Shown here: positions 43,898 to 48,066 of the stretch, one piece after another
How the letters are laid out: each line of letters begins with the position of its first letter
Position numbering within the stretch: the first letter of the stretch is position 1
Assembly (NCBI GenBank): GCA_001804805.1
Contig: MHBH01000088.1
Coordinates: 1-48,066 of the forward strand
Length of the DNA: 48,066 nucleotides
DNA from: Lentisphaerae bacterium GWF2_49_21
GTDB lineage: Bacteria > Verrucomicrobiota > Lentisphaeria > Victivallales > GWF2-50-93
Direction of reading: 5' to 3'
Notes under the pieces: generated by a model
Databases searched by the model: none
What the model was told of the DNA's origin: nothing
Seen by the model: only the letters and a program-made list of their open reading frames with translations
Made by a program: the position numbers and the translations under genes

Positions 43898-45229
43898 ATG
43901 CAGACTGTCAACAAGCAGAAAGCTGAAGTCAATCCTGCCAGCGCCGCAGATTTCCTTCCTGAAGACAAACTTCGCGAGCTTCAGCTTGACCGTCTGGAAA
44001 AGATCGTATTGAGATCCTATGAACGCACCGTCCTTTACAAGAAAAGGATGAACGGGAAGGGAATCCATCCTGGAGACCTGAAATCGCTTGATGACATCAG
44101 GCATCTGCCGTTCACTGTTAAAAATGATCTGCGTGACACATATCCCTTCGGCCTTTTTGCGAGTCCCATGTCTGAAATCGTCCGTCTCCACGCTTCAAGC
44201 GGAACGACAGGTAAACCGATCGTTGTCGCATACACCCAGGAGGATCTGGATGTATGGACTGATTCGATGGTGAGGACATTCGCTGCATGCGGGCTGCATT
44301 CCGGGGACATCATCCAGAACGCATACGGGTACGGGCTTTTCACCGGCGGGCTCGGTGCTCATTACGGTGCGGAAAAACTTGGTGCGACTGTCATTCCGAT
44401 ATCAGGCGGAAACACTGACCGCCAGCTGATGATAATGCAGGATTTCGGCACCACGGCATTCTGTTCCACGCCGAGTTATTTCACCTTCATGATCGAACGG
44501 GCCGCTGAAATGAAGATAGACATCAGAAAGCTTCATCTCAGGACCGGTATATTCGGCGCAGAACCATGGACGGAGGAAATGCGCAACCACATTGAGAAAG
44601 CTTCTGGAATAAAGGCATATGACATCTATGGCCTTTCAGAAATAACCGGCCCTGGAGTTGGCAGCGAGTGTGAAAAACAGGACGGCCTCCACATCTTCGA
44701 GGATTACTTCTATCCGGAGATAATAGATCCTGTGACTGAAAAAGCACTGCCTGACGGCACGGAAGGTGAACTGGTGCTGACGACCCTCTGTAAGCAGGCT
44801 ATGCCGATGATACGCTACAGGACCCGTGACATCACAATGATCATGCCAGGCAAATGCAAGTGCGGACGGAACATCAGGAGGATCAGGAAGATCAACAGGA
44901 GGAGCGACGACATGCTGATCATCCGCGGAGTCAACATATTCCCCTCGCAGATCGAATCCGCGATCCTCGCAGTCGAGGGGATCCTGCCACATTATCAGAT
45001 AGTCCTGACGAAGGAGAAGGGGCTGGATAACATAGAGGTCCAGGTTGAGATCACTGAAAAAGTATTCAGCGACAAGGTTGGTGCGATGGAGGAGCTCCAG
45101 TCCAAACTTGTCCAGGCGCTTGAAAATGTCACCAGCATCCGGATCGGAGTGCGCCTTGTTGCGCACCAGACAATCAAGCGGAGCGAAGGCAAGGCGAAAA
45201 GAGTCATCGACCTGAGAAACAAAAACTGA
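43898..45229 (+). CDS. paaK: Phenylacetate-CoA ligase
   Basis: This 443 aa adenylate-forming enzyme makes arylacetyl-CoA from ATP, CoA and an arylacetate. It has the P-loop-like LHASSGTTGKPIVVAYT (about 95-111), the YGYGLFTGGLGAHYG and YGLSEITGPGVG adenylation motifs (the latter near 246-257) and a C-terminal DMLIIRGVNIFPSQIES hinge. The direct junction with iorB and the following ACT gene is a recurring context in which aryl-CoA metabolism is shared. It may run in reverse, gaining ATP from the aryl-CoA made by IorAB. Confidence 0.93.
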   Translation: MQTVNKQKAEVNPASAADFLPEDKLRELQLDRLEKIVLRSYERTVLYKKRMNGKGIHPGDLKSLDDIRHLPFTVKNDLRDTYPFGLFASPMSEIVRLHASSGTTGKPIVVAYTQEDLDVWTDSMVRTFAACGLHSGDIIQNAYGYGLFTGGLGAHYGAEKLGATVIPISGGNTDRQLMIMQDFGTTAFCSTPSYFTFMIERAAEMKIDIRKLHLRTGIFGAEPWTEEMRNHIEKASGIKAYDIYGLSEITGPGVGSECEKQDGLHIFEDYFYPEIIDPVTEKALPDGTEGELVLTTLCKQAMPMIRYRTRDITMIMPGKCKCGRNIRRIRKINRRSDDMLIIRGVNIFPSQIESAILAVEGILPHYQIVLTKEKGLDNIEVQVEITEKVFSDKVGAMEELQSKLVQALENVTSIRIGVRLVAHQTIKRSEGKAKRVIDLRNKN

Positions 45230-45245
45230 AAAACGGAGTCTCCCC

Positions 45246-45677
45246 ATGAAAATCAAACAGCTTTCCCTTTTCATTGAAAACCGTACAGGAGCACTTTCAG
45301 AACCGTGCAGGATACTTTCGGAAGCTGGCATAAACATTGTGACACTATGCCTTGCCGATACGCAGAATTTCGGGATCATGCGGCTGATCGTGAAGGAATG
45401 GCAGAAGGCGGAAAAACTTCTGAGCGCCAGGGACTATGCCGTGAAAACCACCGATGTTGTCGCAATAGAGATTGATGACCGTCCGGGAGGGCTTGCAAAA
45501 ATCCTGATGATACTTGAGAAATCAGGCTTGAACGTGGAATACATGTACGCCTTCACTTCGGGAAAGAACGGCAGGGCGGTGCTTGTCTTCCGATTTGAAA
45601 AACCGGACGAGGCGATAAAAATCCTTTCAGCGAAGGGCATCAATGTCCTTGGAGAAGCACATATTTTTGAAAAATAG
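45246..45677 (+). CDS. Tandem ACT-domain protein
   Basis: This 143 aa protein consists of two ACT domains. The first begins KQLSLFIENRTGALSEPCRILSEAGINIVTLCLADT and the second, near residue 73, VVAIEIDDRPGGLAKILMILEKSGLNVEYMYAF. ACT domains bind small ligands, often amino acids. Its fixed place after paaK suggests it senses an aromatic amino acid and modulates the operon enzymes. GGAG lies before the ATG. It is the last gene of the four-gene operon. Confidence 0.9.
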   Translation: MKIKQLSLFIENRTGALSEPCRILSEAGINIVTLCLADTQNFGIMRLIVKEWQKAEKLLSARDYAVKTTDVVAIEIDDRPGGLAKILMILEKSGLNVEYMYAFTSGKNGRAVLVFRFEKPDEAIKILSAKGINVLGEAHIFEK

Positions 45678-45737
45678 CTTCTTTCCCCAACCGTTAAAAA
45701 TGCCAGATGCAGCCCAAAAGAGATATTCTCAATAAAA

Positions 45738-45798
45738 GTAGTTGGGCTTGAGCCCGACAATTCTATAATCTGAACAGGCGGGTTAAAACCCACCCTAC
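45738..45798. repeat. Twin-hairpin intergenic element F (GTAG type)
   Basis: GTAG (45738-45741) leads into GTTGGGCT-TG-AGCCCGAC (45741-45758). GGCGGGTT-AA-AACCCACC (45777-45794, one mismatch) is followed by CTAC (45795-45798). Thus GTAG marks both outer ends, and the right hairpin is nearly that of element C. It separates the convergent ACT and nuclease-like genes. Confidence 0.8.
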
Positions 45799-45825
45799 TT
45801 ATATGGAGAAGACTTTCGGCTTACT

Positions 45826-46713
45826 TCATCCCAGGCAAAAACTGCGGAATTCGCAGTTCTGGCATTTTGAATCTGAATCCGGTCTCAGATCCTGTGGGGA
45901 ATTATTCTCAAATTCTATCATGTCGAGGGCGCTTTCCCTTATGATGTCCGCAAGTTCCCCAGTATTCCTGTAGGAATAGGCGCAAAGGCCGTCCGGATAT
46001 GCCTCCCCTGTAAAAACGCTCCTTGCATTGATCTTCTCCTCTGGAACTGAGAATTTCCGGCAGGCATAAATGACATTCAGCCCTGTAACAGAGTGCCAGT
46101 CGTCGTTCCCTATGTCCTTTCCGCAGAAAAAATTTACCAGGTTCAATCCTTTCTCATCAGTAAAAACAAAATCCGGTGAAATCCATATCTTCAGATCTTC
46201 AAGAAAAAAGGAAACAGGATTCTTCAAGTCCATGAAATTGGAATATGGAAGCCTGGCGATTTCTTCAAACACGTTGTTACGGCTGAAAGAGGCAATATCC
46301 TTGAAGACCTTGTCCACGGCATGATCAAAGATTCCATCAAGATTTTCTTTTCCGTAGAATATTTCAGAAAGGTTGAGTTTCTTAGGATCAGTCTTCCACT
46401 CGAAAGCGGCAAGGGAGTGCCAGTCGTCCTTAAGTTTCCGAACGGCAGCCCTCTTCAAGTTCACAGTATTGAAATCAATATTGCGGACATGCGATTCATT
46501 GAAAACTCTCCTGACGGTGTCGCGGAAGACCTGGTATGTCCATGTATCAAAGGTGCGGAGGTTCTTGAGTGCATATACGATGCGCGTGTTTTCATCTGAA
46601 AACCTGTCCCAGCCCTGCCAGGCGGCCGTATATCTCAGATGGTAGGCCTTTTTGCAGGACTCAAAACACCTGTATCTGGACCAGGACCAGGAAAATTCCC
46701 TTTTCAGTTCCAT
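45826..46713 (-). CDS. PD-(D/E)XK nuclease-superfamily protein with degenerate active site
   Basis: This 295 aa protein has the family start FSWSWSRYRCFESCKKAYHLRY and a Cas4/AddB-like set of cysteines, C20 with C284, C287 and C293 (KCQNCEFRSFC), that could hold a 4Fe-4S cluster. The presumed core WISPDFVFTDEKGLNLVNFFCGK (about 177-199) keeps the first aspartate, D181. Where active relatives read xDWKTGK, it has NFFCGK, so the second acidic residue and the lysine are missing. It may be catalytically dead and act in DNA binding. It lies 5 bp downstream of sppA on the same strand. Confidence 0.7.
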   Translation of the reverse strand: MELKREFSWSWSRYRCFESCKKAYHLRYTAAWQGWDRFSDENTRIVYALKNLRTFDTWTYQVFRDTVRRVFNESHVRNIDFNTVNLKRAAVRKLKDDWHSLAAFEWKTDPKKLNLSEIFYGKENLDGIFDHAVDKVFKDIASFSRNNVFEEIARLPYSNFMDLKNPVSFFLEDLKIWISPDFVFTDEKGLNLVNFFCGKDIGNDDWHSVTGLNVIYACRKFSVPEEKINARSVFTGEAYPDGLCAYSYRNTGELADIIRESALDMIEFENNSPQDLRPDSDSKCQNCEFRSFCLG

Positions 46714-46718
46714 GGAAA

Positions 46719-47837
46719 TCAGAATCCTGAAGGGAGGAGATATACTTTGCCGGGTTCTACGAGATTTGTCCAGCTCTTCATGCCAGGCATCTCGACTCTG
46801 ACCTTGTTTTCCGGACCTTTCGCCCCCATGAATATATCCGCCAGGGTAAACACCCTCTTGTAAGTGACTACCTTGAAGTCTCCTTCCAGCCCGGCCAGTT
46901 CATTAGCCTTGGAAACGGCATCCTCGAAGAATCCGAGTTCATCAACAAGTCCAAGTTCCTTGGCTTTCATGCCGGAGAAGATCCTGCCGTCGCCGATCTC
47001 AGTGGTCTTTATCTTTTCAACAGTGATATTCTTCGCCTTGCGTCCTTCAGCGACAATATTGGCAAACTCATTGTAGATTTCCATGATCAAATCCTGCGCG
47101 AGCTGTTTTTCAGCATCGGTCCTTTCTCGGGCTCCGCTGAGCATATCCTTCATTACGCCGGACTTGTAGACTTCTGACTGGACCCCTATCTTGTTGAACA
47201 GCTTCTGGTAGTTCATTGTTTCTATGATGACTCCGATGCTTCCCGTGGTCGTAAGCCTGTGGGCTATGATATAGTCGGAGGCGACGGCTATGTAATAACC
47301 TCCGCTCGCCGCCATGGATTCCATGTATGAAACGACCTTTATCTCATTATCCCTCAGCTGCATGACCTTGTGATGGATCATGTCGGCGGCCGTAACTTCC
47401 CCTCCTGGAGTATCAAGCCTGAGTATAACGGCCTTGACCCTGGAATCTTTCCTGGCCTGTTCAAGCTGTTCGCATATCTTTGTGGAATTTGCAATCTGGT
47501 AGAAAGTCTCATCGGCATTCAGGATGATACCCTTGACATCAATGATGACAATCTTTTTTGAAGCAAAATAATTACCTTCCACCATCTCCTCTACGAACTT
47601 ATTCCTGACTGGTTCGAAAGACGTCATTTCCGGCACTCCGCTGAACAGTGAGCCGGCGATGTAGAATCCTATCGCGAATACGGCCGCAATGCTTCCTGCG
47701 ACCAGGAGGAAAATTGAAAGGACTATTCCAAGGACAAGGCATCCCTTCCGGCTTTTTCCGGGTTCTGGCTGCTGTGATAATGGCGTATGCTGGAGGTTTT
47801 CATCCAACGTCTGCCCGATATTTGAATTTTCCGACAT
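46719..47837 (-). CDS. sppA: Signal peptide peptidase SppA, S49 family
   Basis: This 372 aa membrane protease has a proline-rich cytoplasmic start, one transmembrane helix (GCLVLGIVLSIFLLVAGSI, about 32-56) and an S49 domain. LRLDTPGGEVTAAD is near 139-152 and the nucleophile is S178 in MAASGGYY. The general-base lysine is probably K230 in SGVMKDM, 52 residues later as in the short Bacillus-type SppA. It has a single S49 domain, unlike the double-domain E. coli form. It degrades leftover signal peptides and may act on membrane proteins. GGAG precedes the ATG. Confidence 0.93.
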   Translation of the reverse strand: MSENSNIGQTLDENLQHTPLSQQPEPGKSRKGCLVLGIVLSIFLLVAGSIAAVFAIGFYIAGSLFSGVPEMTSFEPVRNKFVEEMVEGNYFASKKIVIIDVKGIILNADETFYQIANSTKICEQLEQARKDSRVKAVILRLDTPGGEVTAADMIHHKVMQLRDNEIKVVSYMESMAASGGYYIAVASDYIIAHRLTTTGSIGVIIETMNYQKLFNKIGVQSEVYKSGVMKDMLSGARERTDAEKQLAQDLIMEIYNEFANIVAEGRKAKNITVEKIKTTEIGDGRIFSGMKAKELGLVDELGFFEDAVSKANELAGLEGDFKVVTYKRVFTLADIFMGAKGPENKVRVEMPGMKSWTNLVEPGKVYLLPSGF

Positions 47838-47940
47838 AGGAAATCTCCGTGTTTGATTAAACTGTTAAGGGAAACCTAATATAGTGCTCCATATGGCAAT
47901 CACAAATGGAAACGGTTGACAGTCGTCGGTCGTCAGGAGC

Positions 47941-47980
47941 CAGTAGCTAGTAATCAGTGATCAGTTGTCAGTAATCAGTG
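47941..47980. repeat. Short imperfect repeats next to the insertion element
   Basis: CAGTAGCTAGTAATCAGTG, then ATCAGTTGTC and AGTAATCAGTG repeat the words (G)TAATCAGTG and CAGTNNTCAG. Such strings are common in intergenic regions of many bacteria and form no stable hairpin. The insertion element begins at their right end. Confidence 0.6.
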
Positions 47981-48066
47981 TCTTGTCCTGAAATAAGTTG
48001 ACACTTGCCAAAAGGAAAGGCAAGTAGTATGAAAGAGGTTTTCAGGTATAGTGAGTCATTTAAGAG
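47979..48066 (+). mobile_element. Left end of an IS3-type insertion sequence (partial)
   Basis: TGTCTTGTCCTGAAATAAGT, continuing into TGACAC, begins with TG and has the look of an IS3-family terminal repeat. It is followed 50 bp later by a transposase-like start codon. The right end lies outside the window, so family and intactness cannot be confirmed. Confidence 0.65.
48029..48066 (+). CDS. IS3-type transposase OrfA, first 12 codons
   Basis: MKEVFRYSESFK resembles the start of IS3-family OrfA helix-turn-helix proteins (M-K-x-R-Y-S-x-x-F-K). AAAGGAAAGG lies upstream. The gene is cut off by the window edge. Confidence 0.55.
   Translation, partial: MKEVFRYSESFK

Overview
The window is a bacterial chromosome segment, probably from the Planctomycetes-Verrucomicrobia-Chlamydiae group and most likely Lentisphaerota or Kiritimatiellota. 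This is an inference from three things: an EF-Tu with an unusual switch I region, the style of the sugar-metabolism genes, and intergenic spaces packed with twin-hairpin repeats. No rRNA, CRISPR array or complete transposase gene is present; an IS3-type element begins at the right edge.

Layout. (1) 447-1169, minus strand: two paralogous 68-69 aa zinc-ribbon proteins in what was one small operon, now split by a 277 bp MITE-like insertion. (2) 1297-9411: a LacI-type regulator with two candidate operators, followed by an ROK/ASKHA-like protein, a Gfo/Idh oxidoreductase, a PIG-L-type deacetylase, a sugar nucleotidyltransferase, an N-acetylhexosamine-kinase-like enzyme and an NDP-sugar epimerase. 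Together these look like a route from a free amino sugar to a nucleotide sugar. (3) 9500-10266: two decayed genes, an ORF6N-domain remnant and a frameshifted small lipoprotein. (4) 10367-29998: the information-processing core, in order tRNA-Leu, tRNA-Thr, tuf, rpmG, tRNA-Trp, secE, nusG, rplK, rplA, rplJ, rplL, rpoB, rpoC, rpsL, rpsG, fusA, rpsJ, rplC, rplD, rplW, rplB, rpsS. It has an attenuator-like hairpin before rpoB, a sigma70-type promoter after rpoC, an intrinsic-terminator-like hairpin between rpsL and rpsG, and an abrupt double-hairpin stop after rpsS, so the usual rplV-rpsC continuation is absent here.

(5) 30084-35017: a GnnA-like oxidoreductase and ispE, then a small sugar cluster of PfkB kinase, D-lyxose/D-mannose isomerase and a mannitol-1-phosphate-dehydrogenase-like enzyme. 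(6) 35267-41579: trpB alone on the minus strand, a GT39-like membrane glycosyltransferase, an HI0933-type flavoprotein, and two exported or membrane-anchored proteins of unknown function. (7) 41859-45677: a tight operon iorA-iorB-paaK-ACT for aromatic 2-oxoacid oxidation and aryl-CoA formation, with an IorA that lacks its usual C-terminal ferredoxin domain. (8) 45826-47837, minus strand: sppA followed by a PD-(D/E)XK-like protein whose catalytic motif looks degenerate.

The strongest unexplained signal is the set of intergenic twin-hairpin elements (5164, 6192, 7221, 31945, 33742, 38257 and 45738). In most of them the two hairpins are inverted copies of one another whose stems differ by compensatory base-pair changes, and most carry a GTAG, GGAG or GTAA(G) sequence next to the stem. 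This is the layout of REP/REPIN elements mobilised by RAYT (Y1) transposases, but no such transposase lies in the window.
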